NCBI RefSeq assembly: GCF_000384415.1
Contig: NZ_ARVU01000001.1
Span: 868,001 to 932,000 of the forward strand
DNA length: 64,000 bases
DNA from: Cycloclasticus pugetii PS-1
Lineage (GTDB): Bacteria; Pseudomonadota; Gammaproteobacteria; Methylococcales; Cycloclasticaceae
Direction of reading: 5' to 3'
This document shows positions 19,297 through 29,538 of this stretch, piece after piece. Made by a program: the position numbers and the translations under genes. The first letter of the stretch is position 1. Each line of letters opens with the position of its first letter. Under the pieces are notes generated by a model. The model was not told the origin of the DNA and ran no database searches. It worked only from the letters and a program-made list of their open reading frames with translations.

Positions 19297-19595
19297 TAAC
19301 AACGCATAATAATATACGTGGAGCTATTTCTAGCTCTTGATTACCTAAAAAGGTTCAAATTTATAAGCCGTATACGCATGTTGTCGTGTAGTTCCAGATC
19401 AATCGCAAAACCGTGCTGATGTGCAACTCAATGTGCTGGTTGAGAAGTAAACTGTCGTGACTTTTGGTCGATGACCATCTCAGTGCTAATATAAAGCGAA
19501 TGGCATGCTTATTAGAATGATTGAATTTGTAACTAGTTAGCAATGTGTTTTGCTATTTGTATAAATGTAAACGATTAATTAGTTTTCAAGGTGAT
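19297..19595. other. Intergenic gap between kdsB and the phosphatase gene
   Basis: About 300 bases without a supported gene. A short hairpin GAGCT/AGCTC lies near 19321-19337. A 25-codon open stretch ending at a TAA near 19450 reads plausibly (PDQSQNRADVQLNVLVEK) but has no start and I cannot call it a remnant. The promoter of the next gene must be here. Confidence 0.5.
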
Positions 19596-20078
19596 ATGGA
19601 AGCAATAAAAGTACTCTTTATTTGCATGGGCAATATTTGCAGGTCCCCAACTGCTCATGGTGTTTTTCGAGAAATGGTCAAGGCAAAAGGGTTTCAGCAC
19701 TCAATTCATGTCGACTCGGCTGGGACGCATGCTTATCACATCGGTAAAAGCCCTGATCCAAGGTCAGTACAAGCGGCGCATGAACGTGGCATTGATTTGC
19801 ACGATTTAAAAGCACGACAATTAGATGATTATGATTTTGAAGAGTTTGATTATTTGCTGGTGGCAGACAAAGATAACTACTATTTAACTTTAGAATCGTG
19901 CCCGAAAGAGCACCGGCATAAGATTAAATTTATATTGGACTTTGCAACACGCACATCGCTTAAGGAAGTGCCTGATCCATATTATGGTCAAGGAAATGGT
20001 TTTGAGCGAGTATTAGATTTGATTGAGGATGCTTGTGAAGGTTTGATGCGGGAATTGGAAGAAAAGCTGACGCGTTAA
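19596..20078 (+). CDS. Low molecular weight protein-tyrosine-phosphatase
   Basis: A 160-residue arsenate-reductase-fold phosphatase. The N-terminal catalytic loop CMGNICRS (CX5R) comes right after the first strand VLFICMGN, and the general acid is in VPDPYYGQGNGF. A longer frame could start at a GTG at 19545, but ATG at 19596 has AAGGTG upstream and gives the normal family start, so I use it. The usual substrates are protein phosphotyrosines; no kinase partner is near. Its stop codon overlaps that of the convergent ypjD-like gene by 4 bases. Confidence 0.9.
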   Translation: MEAIKVLFICMGNICRSPTAHGVFREMVKAKGFQHSIHVDSAGTHAYHIGKSPDPRSVQAAHERGIDLHDLKARQLDDYDFEEFDYLLVADKDNYYLTLESCPKEHRHKIKFILDFATRTSLKEVPDPYYGQGNGFERVLDLIEDACEGLMRELEEKLTR

Positions 20079-20926
20079 CCTTGATTTAAGAGCATTTGTA
20101 AGACGAACTTACTACCAAAATAAGCTAACATCAAGGCAAAGTAACCACCATAGGTCCACTTAACTGCCTTTTGTCCGCGCCAGCCAAAAAAATATCGGCC
20201 ACCTAATAATGCGGCAAATAAAACCCAAGCAATAATTGATAGGAAGGTTTTATGAACTAAATGTTGGGCAAAAATATCATCAAGAAAAATAAAACCACTT
20301 GCAAGAGCAAAGGTTAACAAAAGCATACCTAAAAAGATGGTTCTAAACAGTAGGCTTTCCATCAGTTGCATAGGCGGCAAACAATTGATTAATCGACTTG
20401 GGTGGCGGTTATGCAATTGTTTTTCTTGAAGCGAAAGCAGAATGGATTGAAACGCGGCAACGGTTAATAAGCTGTACGATAAAACGGATAAAATGATATG
20501 CGCTTGTAAGCCGCCATCTAGGTTGCTAGTTGGTAAGGGTGGTGATGCATTATTAAAGTTTAGTAAAACAGCGAGCGCAGAAAAAGGAAAAATAATAATC
20601 GATAGAGTCTCTATAGATTGATTTGCTGCTGAGATAATAAATAATAAACCGATCACCAAAAAAACCAATGAAAGCATGCTAAATAAATCGTTGGCAATAA
20701 TTTGGTTGACGCTATAGCTATGGGCAACCAGTGATGTATGTATAACAATGGCTAAAATAGCAGAGATTAAGACCCATTGACGTTGGCTCTTAAACGTAGG
20801 CTCTGTGCTGTTTAGATTAACAACAATAAGGCAGGCGCCAATAATGTATAAAAGGGCGCTAACAACGGTTAAGGTATTAAAAATCGTAAGGGAAAAAAGC
20901 ATAAACGATAGTGTGTCATAAAGCAC
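20075..20926 (-). CDS. CcsA/HemX-like inner-membrane protein (YpjD family)
   Basis: A protein of up to 283 residues with eight or so membrane helices and the cytochrome c assembly (CcsA) pattern in the second half: HIILSVLSYSLLTVAAFQSILLS, and later HLVHKTFLSIIAWVLFAALL GG. In E. coli the homologue YpjD lies next to ffh, as here, divergent from it. The start is uncertain: GTG at 20926 or ATG at 20902, neither with a strong ribosome site. Its exact function is unknown; a heme or cytochrome role is inferred from the family only. Confidence 0.85.
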   Translation of the reverse strand: MLYDTLSFMLFSLTIFNTLTVVSALLYIIGACLIVVNLNSTEPTFKSQRQWVLISAILAIVIHTSLVAHSYSVNQIIANDLFSMLSLVFLVIGLLFIISAANQSIETLSIIIFPFSALAVLLNFNNASPPLPTSNLDGGLQAHIILSVLSYSLLTVAAFQSILLSLQEKQLHNRHPSRLINCLPPMQLMESLLFRTIFLGMLLLTFALASGFIFLDDIFAQHLVHKTFLSIIAWVLFAALLGGRYFFGWRGQKAVKWTYGGYFALMLAYFGSKFVLQMLLNQG

Positions 20927-21048
20927 CGTTTGGTAGAAGTACTGATGTTCAAAATTATCTCTTTATCTGACTTTTAAGCTATAAAATCAACTGCACAGGA
21001 CGTAAAGACGTGCGAAAATACCACTAATACATTTTTAAGGTAATAATC

Positions 21049-22416
21049 ATGTTTGATAACTTAACAGACCGTCTTAATGCCACCTTTAAAAATATCCGGG
21101 GGCAAGGGCGTTTAACAGAAGACAATATTCAAGAGACAATGCGCGAGGTCAGAATGGCCTTGTTGGAAGCAGATGTCGCTCTTCCAGTCGTTAAAGCCTT
21201 TACTGATACAGTTAAGCAAAAAGCGTTAGGTCAAGAGGTGATGCAAAGTCTGTCACCTGGTCAAGCGTTGCTCAAAATTGTTAATGACGAATTAGTTAAA
21301 ACGATGGGCGATGGCAATGAGTCATTAAACCTGTCGGCTACTCCACCGGTCGTCATTTTGATGGCTGGTTTGCAAGGGTCAGGTAAAACCACAACGGTTG
21401 CTAAATTGTCTCGTCTGTTAATGGAGCGCCACAAAAAATCAGTAATGGTAGTTAGTGCTGATGTGTATCGCCCTGCTGCAATTGATCAGCTACAAACATT
21501 AGCGACAGAAGTAGGGGCGGGTTTTTACCCAAGTTCAGCCGAGCAAAAACCAGTTGATATTGTCAATAACGCAATTGCACAAGCAAAAAAGGAATTTAGC
21601 GATGTGTTGATTGTTGATACGGCGGGTCGTTTACATGTGGATGATGAAATGATGAATGAAATTCGTCAGGTTCATATGGCTGCTAATCCCGCTGAAACAC
21701 TTTTTGTTGTCGATAGTATGACCGGGCAAGATGCCGCAAATACGGCAAAGGCATTTAATGATGTGTTGCCGTTGACGGGGGTCGTGTTAACTAAAACAGA
21801 TGGTGATGCAAGAGGCGGTGCGGCCTTATCTATTCGTCAAATAACAGGTAAGCCGATTAAGTTTTTAGGGGTTGGTGAAAAAATAGATGCTTTAGAGCCT
21901 TTCCACCCTGATCGAGTGGCTTCACGTTTGTTAGGTATGGGCGATGCGTTAAGTTTAGTTGAAGAGATTGAACGCAAAGTTGATAAAAACAAGGCTGAGA
22001 AGTTAGCAAAAAAAATTCAAAAAGGTAAAGGGTTTGATTTAGACGATTATAAAGATCAATTAAGTCAAATGATGGAAATGGGTGGTATGAGTGCAATGAT
22101 GGATAAAATTCCTGGTATGTCGAATGTTCCCCAAAATGTGAAAAGCCAAGTCAATGATAAAGAGTTTACAAGACAAATTGCATTAATTAACTCCATGACC
22201 AAAAAGGAAAAAATATTTCCAACTTTGATTAATGGTTCAAGAAGAAAGCGAATTGCGGCAGGTGCAGGCTTACAAGTTCAAGATGTTAATAAACTTATGA
22301 AACAGTACAAGCAGGCACAAAAAATGATGAAAAAAATGTCAAAAGGCGGCATGGCTAAAATGATGCGTGGATTGAAAGGCCAGATGGGGCAAGGGCAAGG
22401 TTTCCCTTTCCAATAA
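21049..22416 (+). CDS. ffh: Signal recognition particle protein Ffh
   Basis: GTPase that binds signal sequences and 4.5S RNA for co-translational membrane targeting. The 455-residue protein has the N domain (1-100), the G domain with P-loop GLQGSGKT at 107-114, DTAGR and TKTDGDARGG, and a methionine-rich M domain from about 330 ending in a long Met/Lys/Gly tail. The length is typical. It stands upstream of the rpsP operon as in most gammaproteobacteria. Confidence 0.97.
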   Translation: MFDNLTDRLNATFKNIRGQGRLTEDNIQETMREVRMALLEADVALPVVKAFTDTVKQKALGQEVMQSLSPGQALLKIVNDELVKTMGDGNESLNLSATPPVVILMAGLQGSGKTTTVAKLSRLLMERHKKSVMVVSADVYRPAAIDQLQTLATEVGAGFYPSSAEQKPVDIVNNAIAQAKKEFSDVLIVDTAGRLHVDDEMMNEIRQVHMAANPAETLFVVDSMTGQDAANTAKAFNDVLPLTGVVLTKTDGDARGGAALSIRQITGKPIKFLGVGEKIDALEPFHPDRVASRLLGMGDALSLVEEIERKVDKNKAEKLAKKIQKGKGFDLDDYKDQLSQMMEMGGMSAMMDKIPGMSNVPQNVKSQVNDKEFTRQIALINSMTKKEKIFPTLINGSRRKRIAAGAGLQVQDVNKLMKQYKQAQKMMKKMSKGGMAKMMRGLKGQMGQGQGFPFQ

Positions 22417-22546
22417 CTGTAAAGGCATCGAATTTTATTAATTATTAGGTGGAATAATGAAAAAAACTTCACCAAATTAAATAATTCGCGTAAAATTAAC
22501 GAGTTAACCTAATTAAGATTTATAAAACAGAATTTAAGGAAAATAA

Positions 22547-22798
22547 ATGGTAAAGATACGTCTTTCAAGAACTGGCGCGAAAAAACGTCCTTTCTATCAC
22601 GTTGTTGTTGCAGATAGTCGCAGAAGTCGCGATGGTCGATACATCGAAAGAGTGGGTTATTACAACCCAAGAGCTACTGGTGGCGAAGTTCGTTTAACAC
22701 TCGATACTGATCGTGTAGACCATTGGGTTGCTCAAGGCGCCCAAACAAGCGAGCGTGTTGCAAAGCTTGTAAAAGAGGCTGCTGAAACTGCCGCTTAA
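22547..22798 (+). CDS. rpsP: 30S ribosomal protein S16
   Basis: An 83-residue ribosomal protein with the family start [20 protein letters not shown] and the conserved [14 protein letters not shown]. It opens the operon rpsP-rimM-trmD-rplS, whose last gene is followed by a strong terminator. An AAGGAAA ribosome site precedes the ATG. Confidence 0.98.
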   Translation: MVKIRLSRTGAKKRPFYHVVVADSRRSRDGRYIERVGYYNPRATGGEVRLTLDTDRVDHWVAQGAQTSERVAKLVKEAAETAA

Positions 22799-22800
22799 AG

Positions 22801-23337
22801 GTGACACAAGTAACAAAAAAAGAACAAATACAGAAAGAAAGCAGCTGGCTAAAACTAGGGAATATCTCTGGTGTGTTTGGCGTTAAAGGCTGGTTAAAGG
22901 TCTACGCAAACACAGATAAAAAAGAAAATATACTGTCTTACCAACCTTGGTATATAGAGCGAAATAAGGTTCGTAAGCAAGTTAAAATAAAAGCAGGTAA
23001 GCCACACGGAAAAACAATCATCGTCCAATTAGAGGATGTTGATGATAGAAATGAGGCTGAATTGTGGGTTGGTTCTGATATTTATATTAAGCCAGATCAG
23101 TTGCCAACCTTAGAGAAAGGTGAGTATTACTGGTCTGACCTGATTGGTTTGAAAGTTGTCTCAACAAAAGGAGATGATTTTGGAATGATTGATCATTTGC
23201 TTGAAACCGGAGCGAATGACGTTATTGTTGTTAAGGGAGATAAAGAGCGGTTAATCCCTTATGTTACAGGCCAGGTAGTAAGGTCTGTTGATTTGGAAGC
23301 GCAACAGATGGTTGTTGATTGGGAGTTAGACTTTTAA
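22801..23337 (+). CDS. rimM: 16S rRNA processing protein RimM
   Basis: Assembly factor for the 30S head that binds S19. The 178-residue protein has the N-terminal RimM domain ([19 protein letters not shown] at about 17-35) and a C-terminal PRC barrel with [11 protein letters not shown] and LIPYV. The start is GTG at 22801, two bases after the rpsP stop codon, with the overlapping AAAGG as ribosome site; no ATG is available near the domain start. Confidence 0.95.
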   Translation: MTQVTKKEQIQKESSWLKLGNISGVFGVKGWLKVYANTDKKENILSYQPWYIERNKVRKQVKIKAGKPHGKTIIVQLEDVDDRNEAELWVGSDIYIKPDQLPTLEKGEYYWSDLIGLKVVSTKGDDFGMIDHLLETGANDVIVVKGDKERLIPYVTGQVVRSVDLEAQQMVVDWELDF

Positions 23338-23342
23338 CGTCC

Positions 23343-24104
23343 ATGCGTTTTGATGTTATAACGTTATTTCCTGAGTTGTTTGAACAAGCGGCATCTATGG
23401 GTGTTGTTGGTAAAGCGATAGACGCTGGTAAGGTGCAGTTAAAAACGTGGAATCCTAGGGATTTTACGAAAGATGTGCACCGAACGGTAGATGATCGCCC
23501 TTTTGGGGGAGGTCCTGGCATGGTGATGAAGGTCGAACCGTTGAAAAAAGCAATACAAACAGCGGTAAGACAGAATGATAAGCCATCAAAGGTGATTTAT
23601 TTAAGTCCTCAGGGGCGAAAACTAGATCAACAAGGTGTTGAATATTTGGCTGAATTCTCACATCTAGTGTTGTTGGCGGGTCGGTATGAAGGTGTTGATG
23701 AAAGGCTGCTAGAAGATTATATCGATGAAGAATGGTCGATTGGTGATTTTGTACTGAGTGGTGGTGAGTTACCTGCATTGGTATTGATAGATGCAGTGTC
23801 TAGGAGCTTACCAACGGTGTTAGGGCACGAATGTTCGGCTGTTGAAGACTCGTTTGTTGAGGGTTTGTTAGATCACCCTCACTATACGCGACCAGATGAG
23901 TTTGAAGGAAAGTCAGTACCAAGTGTGTTGTTAAGTGGGCACCATGAAAAAATTGCTCAATGGCGAGAAAAACAGCGGTTAGGAAAAACGTGGCAAAAAC
24001 GACCTGACTTATTAGACAAAATTGTCTTAAATAAGCACCAACAGTCGTTACTTGACGAGTTTATAAAAGAATCAAATAATCAAAGAGTTAAAACTAAGGA
24101 ATAA
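23343..24104 (+). CDS. trmD: tRNA (guanine-37-N1)-methyltransferase TrmD
   Basis: SPOUT methyltransferase that makes m1G37 in tRNAs reading CNN codons, protecting against frameshifts. The knotted SAM site is seen in [26 protein letters not shown] and [24 protein letters not shown] start it at ATG 23343 ([13 protein letters not shown], the family start, 253 residues) rather than at an upstream TTG at 23319 inside rimM. It is the third gene of the rpsP operon. Confidence 0.97.
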   Translation: MRFDVITLFPELFEQAASMGVVGKAIDAGKVQLKTWNPRDFTKDVHRTVDDRPFGGGPGMVMKVEPLKKAIQTAVRQNDKPSKVIYLSPQGRKLDQQGVEYLAEFSHLVLLAGRYEGVDERLLEDYIDEEWSIGDFVLSGGELPALVLIDAVSRSLPTVLGHECSAVEDSFVEGLLDHPHYTRPDEFEGKSVPSVLLSGHHEKIAQWREKQRLGKTWQKRPDLLDKIVLNKHQQSLLDEFIKESNNQRVKTKE

Positions 24105-24107
24105 AAA

Positions 24108-24452
24108 ATGAGTAATATAATTGCACAAATTGAAGCGGAACAAATGACTAATGAATTGCCTGCATTTAGTTCAGGTGATACGGTCGTTGTGAAGGTTAAA
24201 GTTAAAGAAGGCACCACAGAGCGTATTCAGGCGTTTGAAGGGATTGTGATTGCAAAACGTAATCGTGGTGTAAATTCAGCATTTACAGTTCGTAAAATCT
24301 CACACGGCGAAGGTGTTGAGCGTGTTTTTCAAACATATAGTAAATTGATTGCTGGTGTTGAAGTGAAAAGACGTGGTTCAGTTAGACGTGCGAAACTTTA
24401 TTATCTTCGTGAGTTACGTGGTAAAGCGGCTCGTATTAAAGAAAAGCTATAG
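24108..24452 (+). CDS. rplS: 50S ribosomal protein L19
   Basis: A 114-residue ribosomal protein with [10 protein letters not shown] near the start, the [14 protein letters not shown] strand and the conserved end [29 protein letters not shown] in outline. It is the last gene of the rpsP operon, three bases after trmD, and is followed by an intrinsic terminator at 24511-24546. Confidence 0.98.
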   Translation: MSNIIAQIEAEQMTNELPAFSSGDTVVVKVKVKEGTTERIQAFEGIVIAKRNRGVNSAFTVRKISHGEGVERVFQTYSKLIAGVEVKRRGSVRRAKLYYLRELRGKAARIKEKL

Positions 24453-24510
24453 CATTATATTTAAAGTAACTAAGTTGCTTTAATGACGATTAGTTAATCG
24501 TTAGCAGACA

Positions 24511-24546
24511 CATAAAAAAAGGCCGATGTACTGGCCTTTTTTTATG
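24511..24546 (+). terminator. Intrinsic terminator of the rpsP-rimM-trmD-rplS operon
   Basis: A perfect 14-bp stem: 24511-24524 (CATAAAAAAAGGCC) pairs with 24533-24546 (GGCCTTTTTTTATG) around an 8-base loop. The GGCC core followed by seven T residues is a classic intrinsic terminator, and its symmetry would let it work on both strands. Confidence 0.9.
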
Positions 24547-24618
24547 CATGTGGTTTATGTGAATTAGCTGAGTTTTTATTGATATGATATGTTTTTTAAT
24601 AGCTGAAAGGCCTGCTGC

Positions 24619-25509
24619 TTGAGTGATAAAGAATATATTGTTTCATTTCTTGATAACATATGGGTTGAATATGGCCTAAGTGATAATACTTTAGCGGCGT
24701 ATAAAACTGATTTAACATCTTTTTCTAGTTGGTTACTTGAACAGCGTAAGAGCTTCTTGACAATAGAGTCATCGGATATATCTTCGTACCTAGCCGATCG
24801 ATTAGCCCAGGGGGTCTCGGCTCGCTCTTCAGCACGTTTTTTATCTAGTTTAAAACGTTTCTATTCTTACTTAATACGTGAGGCTGTGATAACCGAAGAC
24901 CCTACTGCGATAATTGATGCGCCAAAGCTTGCTAGAAGTTTGCCATCAACATTATCTGAAGCAGATGTAGAGGGCCTGTTAAACGCACCAGATACTTCTA
25001 CAGCGCTGGGGTATAGAGATCGGGCAATGCTTGAATTACTGTATGCAAGTGGTTTGAGGGTTACTGAGTTAGTGGGCTTGACGCTATCAGAAATAAACTT
25101 TAGACAGGGGCTAGTTAGAGTAACTGGTAAAGGCAATAAGGAACGTTTAGTCCCAGTCGGTGAAGAAGCGTTGGATTGGTTGCAAACGTTTATTGAGCGA
25201 TGGCGTTTAGATATTTTGGGTGACAAAAAAGCGGACGTTGTGTTCCCAACTAATCGTGGCGGAGGGATGACGCGTCAGGCTTTTTGGTACATCATCAAAC
25301 GTTATGCGGCGAAAGCAGATATTCATAAAGATATTTCGCCACATACGTTGCGTCATGCTTTCGCTACACATTTGTTAAATCATGGAGCAGATTTACGAGT
25401 TGTTCAGTTATTGCTTGGTCACAGTGACTTGTCAACAACACAAATTTATACCCATATTGCTAAAGAACGTTTAAAAGATATCCACGAACGGTTTCACCCT
25501 AGAGGTTAA
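24619..25509 (+). CDS. xerD: Site-specific tyrosine recombinase XerD
   Basis: Resolves chromosome dimers at dif together with XerC. The 296-residue protein carries the full catalytic set R147, K171, H242, R245, H268 and Y277, visible in ASGLRVTEL, TGKGNKERLVPVG, HTLRHAFATHLL and LLGHSDLSTTQIYTHI. The start is a TTG at 24619 with GAAAGG about eight bases upstream; there is no ATG near the start of the SAM-like domain. The neighbour dsbC downstream is the usual xerD partner in gammaproteobacteria, which favours XerD over XerC or an integron integrase. Confidence 0.93.
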   Translation: MSDKEYIVSFLDNIWVEYGLSDNTLAAYKTDLTSFSSWLLEQRKSFLTIESSDISSYLADRLAQGVSARSSARFLSSLKRFYSYLIREAVITEDPTAIIDAPKLARSLPSTLSEADVEGLLNAPDTSTALGYRDRAMLELLYASGLRVTELVGLTLSEINFRQGLVRVTGKGNKERLVPVGEEALDWLQTFIERWRLDILGDKKADVVFPTNRGGGMTRQAFWYIIKRYAAKADIHKDISPHTLRHAFATHLLNHGADLRVVQLLLGHSDLSTTQIYTHIAKERLKDIHERFHPRG

Positions 25510-25587
25510 AAAGTTAAAGCCGCTGGTATGCTTTTTATCTTTAAACGTGTTTAATACCATCACAGATGAATAAAGAAGGTGTTGTAG

Positions 25588-26289
25588 ATGAATAAGGTTT
25601 TGCTTAGTTGGTTTTTATTAGCGTGTTGTAGTGCACCGGTTTTGGCAGATGAGGCTTCTGTTGTGACAGGCTTATCTAAAGTGATACCAAATATTATGGA
25701 GAACCATGTTTCTAAAACACCTATAGAGGGTCTGTATCAGGTATTGATAGGGGCTAGGGTTGTTTATGCATCTGAGGATGGACGGTATATTCTTCAAGGT
25801 GAAATGGTTGATTTAGTCAGTCGTGAAAATATGACAGATTCTGCGTTAAAAACTGCTCGTCAATCAGAGATGGCAAAGATAGATGAAAAAAAGATGATTG
25901 TTTTTCCGGCTAAAAATGAAAAACATGTTATTACCATTTTTTCAGATATTGACTGTGGTTATTGCCGAAAACTACATGCCGAAATCAACGATTATACGGA
26001 TGCTGGAATGACCGTACGCTATATGTTTTTCCCACGTTCGGGTCCAAATACAGAGTCTTACCATAAAGCGGTGTCGGTCTGGTGTGCAAAGGATAGAAAT
26101 AAAGCGTTAACAGATGCAAAATTAAACAACAAAGTGGTTGATAAAACGTGTGAAAACCCAGTTGATGAGCACATGAGAATCGCGCAAGTTTTCGGTGTTA
26201 CTGGTACACCGGCTATCATTGCTGATGATGGCACCATGGTGCCAGGCTTTGTTCCGGCTAACGATTTGATTCAGCACTTAGGCTGGTAA
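25588..26289 (+). CDS. dsbC: Thiol:disulfide interchange protein DsbC
   Basis: Periplasmic disulfide isomerase. The 233-residue precursor has a signal peptide (1-20, ending VLADEA), an N-terminal dimerisation domain and a thioredoxin fold with active site CGYC at 123-126 in FSDIDCGYCRKLH. The structural cysteine pair is seen in VWCAKD and KTCENP, and the cis-proline in GTPAI. It is 78 bases after xerD, the usual position. Its stop codon abuts that of the convergent mutS with no gap. Confidence 0.95.
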   Translation: MNKVLLSWFLLACCSAPVLADEASVVTGLSKVIPNIMENHVSKTPIEGLYQVLIGARVVYASEDGRYILQGEMVDLVSRENMTDSALKTARQSEMAKIDEKKMIVFPAKNEKHVITIFSDIDCGYCRKLHAEINDYTDAGMTVRYMFFPRSGPNTESYHKAVSVWCAKDRNKALTDAKLNNKVVDKTCENPVDEHMRIAQVFGVTGTPAIIADDGTMVPGFVPANDLIQHLGW

Positions 26290-28860
26290 TTAATTCGTTA
26301 AAGACTTTAACTGATACAAGGCCTCTAGCGCTTCTTTGGGGCTTAAATCATCGGGTGACAGCTGTTCAATAAAATCAGTAGTGGCTTGGTTATTAGCCGT
26401 GTTGAAAATATCAAATTGCGTATGCGTTTGTGTGGGCTTTTCAAAGTTGCTTTGCTGGTTTTCAAGGCTTGCCAGTTTTAGGCGAGCATTGCTGATAACT
26501 GTTTTAGGCACGCCTGCTAAAGCGGCAACTTGTAGTCCGTAGCTTTGATTGGCTGCACCGTCTTTAACGGCATGTAAAAAGACAATGTGGTCGCCGTGCT
26601 CAATAGCATCTAAGTGAACATTTTTGGCTGTGGGGGCTGACTCGGGCAGAGATGTCATTTCAAAATAATGCGTGGCAAATAAGGTGAACGGTTGAGTTTT
26701 ATTAGCCAGATAATCAGCACATGCCCAAGCCAGTGAAAGGCCATCAAAAGTACTGGTTCCTCGGCCAATTTCATCCATCAAAACTAAGCTTTTGTCACTG
26801 GCGTTATGCAAGATATTAGCTGTTTCCGACATCTCTACCATAAAGGTTGAGCGCCCACTGGCAAGGTCGTCAGTTGCTCCAATACGCGTAAAAATTTGAT
26901 CAATAGGGCCAAAATGGGCCTCTGATGCCGGAATGTAACACCCAATGTGTGCCATCAACGTTAATAAGGCTATTTGCCTCATATAAGTTGATTTTCCGCC
27001 CATATTTGGCCCCGTAATAATGAGCATTTTTTGGCTAGAATTTAGTTCAATATCATTAGCAATAAACGGCGTGTCGATAACACTTTCTACAATAGGGTGC
27101 CGGCCTTGTTTAATTGATATACCAGCAGTATTACTTAAAGAAGGTTGATTAAAATTTAAAGTGGCAGCACGTTCTGCGAAATTTGTTAGTAAGTCTATCT
27201 CAGCAAGCGCTTCAGCACATGCTTGTAATGCGCTAAGTTTTGGAGCCATGCTTAAAAGTAGGGCGTTATATAGCTCTTTTTCATAAGATAAAGCTTGTTC
27301 TTTTGCATGCAATACTTTGTCTTCAAATGTTTTTAGTTCAGGCGTAATATAGCGTTCAACATTTTTTAGGGTTTGCTTTCGAATGAAGTAATCAGGTACC
27401 TTGTTGGCTTGAGAACGAGGCACTTCAATATAGTAACCATGCACACGGTTATAGTTAAGCTTTAGCGTACTAATTTGACTAAATTCACGTTCCTTTAGTT
27501 CGATCTCTAGTAAAAACTGATCAGCATTCGCACTGATGTTTTTAAGTTCGTCGAGTTTCTCGTCATAACCATTGGCGATCACACCGCCATCACGTATTAA
27601 GACTGGGGGGTTGTCAACAATCGCCTTATCTAAGAGCTCGGTTAATGTTTGGTGGTTGCCAGTCTGATCAAGTAAGGTTTTTAGGCGTGGTGCATCGAGG
27701 TTAGCTAAGGTGTTTTGGATAGCAGGAACTGCCTTTAGTGTGTCACGTAAAACCACAAGGTCACGAGGTCTAGCCGTTAATAATGCGATTCGGCTTGTGA
27801 TTCGTTCAATATCACCGGTTTGTTTAAGGCTTGCTTGTAGCTGGTCAATTATTGTTTGGGTTTGTAGTTGCTCAACGGCTAAATAGCGGTGCTTTATGGT
27901 GCTCTGATCACGTAATGGTAAATGAATCCAGCGCCGTAAAAGACGTGTTCCCATTGTGGTTTTGCAACGGTTAAGTAAACCAAATAAGGTGAAATGCATA
28001 TTACCGCTTGGGTGATAGTCCAACTCAAGGTGCTGACGCGTTGCTGCATCGAGGGTAATGAAATCTGTTTGTTGAATGACCTTAATGGATTGTAAATGCG
28101 GTAGCGATGATTGATGCGTATCTTTTAGGTACTGTAGTAATGCACCGGCTGCACTTAGAGCAAGTGTCATCGCATGGCAGCCAAAGCCTTTTAGATCCTG
28201 GGTGCCAAACTGTTTATTTAACAGTCGAGTAGCTGTTTGCTGATCGAAGTGCCAATCAGCCATTAAATTTAGGCCTTTATGCGTTGCTAACAGTGTTGAT
28301 AAAGAGCTGTCTTCACTAATTAATATTTCAGCTGGATTAATTCGCGCTAATTCGGTTTTTAGCGATGCTTCATGATCTATTTCTTGTAATAAAAAACGCC
28401 CACTAGCTAGATCAAGTGTTGCTAAACCGTATTGTTTTTTTTGTTCGAAAACGGCGCAAAGCAAACTATCGCAATGAGAGTCGAGTAGTGAGTCTTCGGT
28501 TAAGGTGCCTGGGGTAATAACGCGAACAACTTTTCGTTCAACAGGTCCTTTAGAGGTGGCAGGGTCACCAATTTGCTCGCAAATTGCAACGCATTCACTG
28601 GCTTTTAATAGTTTAGCGATGTAACCATCGGCAGCATGATGCGGGATGCCAGCCATAGGAACAGGCTTGTTTTCAATTTGCCCACGACTGGTTAATGTGA
28701 TGCCCAGTATATTAGACGCCTTGATGGCATCATCAAGAAACAGTTCATAGAAATCCCCCATACGGTAAAATAAAAGAGTATTGGGGTGATCCTCTTTGAT
28801 GCGCAAATATTGTTGCATCATCGGAGTGATGGCTTTTTTTGTAGGGGTACTTTTAGGCAT
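26290..28860 (-). CDS. mutS: DNA mismatch repair protein MutS
   Basis: Mismatch-recognition ATPase of 856 residues. The mismatch-binding Phe-X-Glu is F37-Y38-E39 in RMGDFYELF. The lever and clamp domains follow, then the ATPase with Walker [10 protein letters not shown] at 617-625 and [14 protein letters not shown]. The C-terminal dimerisation helix ends [13 protein letters not shown]. The protein looks complete, so mismatch repair should work if mutL is present elsewhere. It is divergent from pncC and convergent with dsbC. Confidence 0.97.
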   Translation of the reverse strand: MPKSTPTKKAITPMMQQYLRIKEDHPNTLLFYRMGDFYELFLDDAIKASNILGITLTSRGQIENKPVPMAGIPHHAADGYIAKLLKASECVAICEQIGDPATSKGPVERKVVRVITPGTLTEDSLLDSHCDSLLCAVFEQKKQYGLATLDLASGRFLLQEIDHEASLKTELARINPAEILISEDSSLSTLLATHKGLNLMADWHFDQQTATRLLNKQFGTQDLKGFGCHAMTLALSAAGALLQYLKDTHQSSLPHLQSIKVIQQTDFITLDAATRQHLELDYHPSGNMHFTLFGLLNRCKTTMGTRLLRRWIHLPLRDQSTIKHRYLAVEQLQTQTIIDQLQASLKQTGDIERITSRIALLTARPRDLVVLRDTLKAVPAIQNTLANLDAPRLKTLLDQTGNHQTLTELLDKAIVDNPPVLIRDGGVIANGYDEKLDELKNISANADQFLLEIELKEREFSQISTLKLNYNRVHGYYIEVPRSQANKVPDYFIRKQTLKNVERYITPELKTFEDKVLHAKEQALSYEKELYNALLLSMAPKLSALQACAEALAEIDLLTNFAERAATLNFNQPSLSNTAGISIKQGRHPIVESVIDTPFIANDIELNSSQKMLIITGPNMGGKSTYMRQIALLTLMAHIGCYIPASEAHFGPIDQIFTRIGATDDLASGRSTFMVEMSETANILHNASDKSLVLMDEIGRGTSTFDGLSLAWACADYLANKTQPFTLFATHYFEMTSLPESAPTAKNVHLDAIEHGDHIVFLHAVKDGAANQSYGLQVAALAGVPKTVISNARLKLASLENQQSNFEKPTQTHTQFDIFNTANNQATTDFIEQLSPDDLSPKEALEALYQLKSLTN

Positions 28861-28923
28861 CGTGATAGTGTAACAACCTTGCAGGTATTCGGTAAATTGT
28901 AATAAAAAATTAGGTAGTGGTGA

Positions 28924-29424
28924 ATGACAGATTCGATATTAAACGAAGCAGGCTTATTAGCGGAAAAATTGGCTGGCTTACTCATTGAAAAGAATAAAAC
29001 ACTGGCTGTTGCAGAATCCTGCACAGGTGGCTGGCTTTCAAAAATACTGACAGACTTAGCAGGTAGTAGCGAATGGTTTCTAGGCGGGGTGGTGAGCTAT
29101 AGCAATGATTCAAAGCAGCGGTTAATCCATGTGAATAAAAAAAACCTTGATCAATATGGTGCGGTTAGTCAGGAGGTAGCTGAACAGATGGCTGAAGGTG
29201 TGATTGAGGCGTTTAACTCATCCATATCAGTATCTATTACTGGGGTTGCTGGGCCATCAGGCGGCACACTAGAAAAACCCGTTGGTTTGGTCTGGTTTGG
29301 GCTTAAAGCATCGCCTTATGAGACATATTCAATAAAGAAAAATTTTGAAGGAACTCGAGATCAAGTCCGGCAACAAGCCTTGCTAACGGCATTAACATTA
29401 TTGGTTGATCATCTAAGTCAATAA
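28924..29424 (+). CDS. pncC: Nicotinamide-nucleotide amidohydrolase PncC (CinA C-terminal domain)
   Basis: A 166-residue stand-alone CinA C-terminal domain that deamidates nicotinamide mononucleotide back to nicotinate mononucleotide in NAD recycling. Signature stretches are [52 protein letters not shown] and [11 protein letters not shown]. It is directly upstream of recA, the usual pncC-recA-recX order, and divergent from mutS across 63 bases. Confidence 0.93.
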   Translation: MTDSILNEAGLLAEKLAGLLIEKNKTLAVAESCTGGWLSKILTDLAGSSEWFLGGVVSYSNDSKQRLIHVNKKNLDQYGAVSQEVAEQMAEGVIEAFNSSISVSITGVAGPSGGTLEKPVGLVWFGLKASPYETYSIKKNFEGTRDQVRQQALLTALTLLVDHLSQ

Positions 29425-29538
29425 GCCACCATAAAATAGTGATTTCATTATGTGCTCATCTTAAGGATGTGTGATAATTCAAGATTATTGACGATAACTA
29501 GCTTTTACAGGATGTGGAAGCCTTTAAGGGGATAAAAA

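Noticed and set aside
23319-23342. TTG start of TrmD within rimM
   Set aside because: ATG 23343 gives the family start [13 protein letters not shown].
24619-25509. Tyrosine recombinase as the integrase of the cassette array
   Set aside because: It has XerD length and catalytic spacing, lacks the IntI insert and sits beside dsbC, 22 kb from the cassettes.
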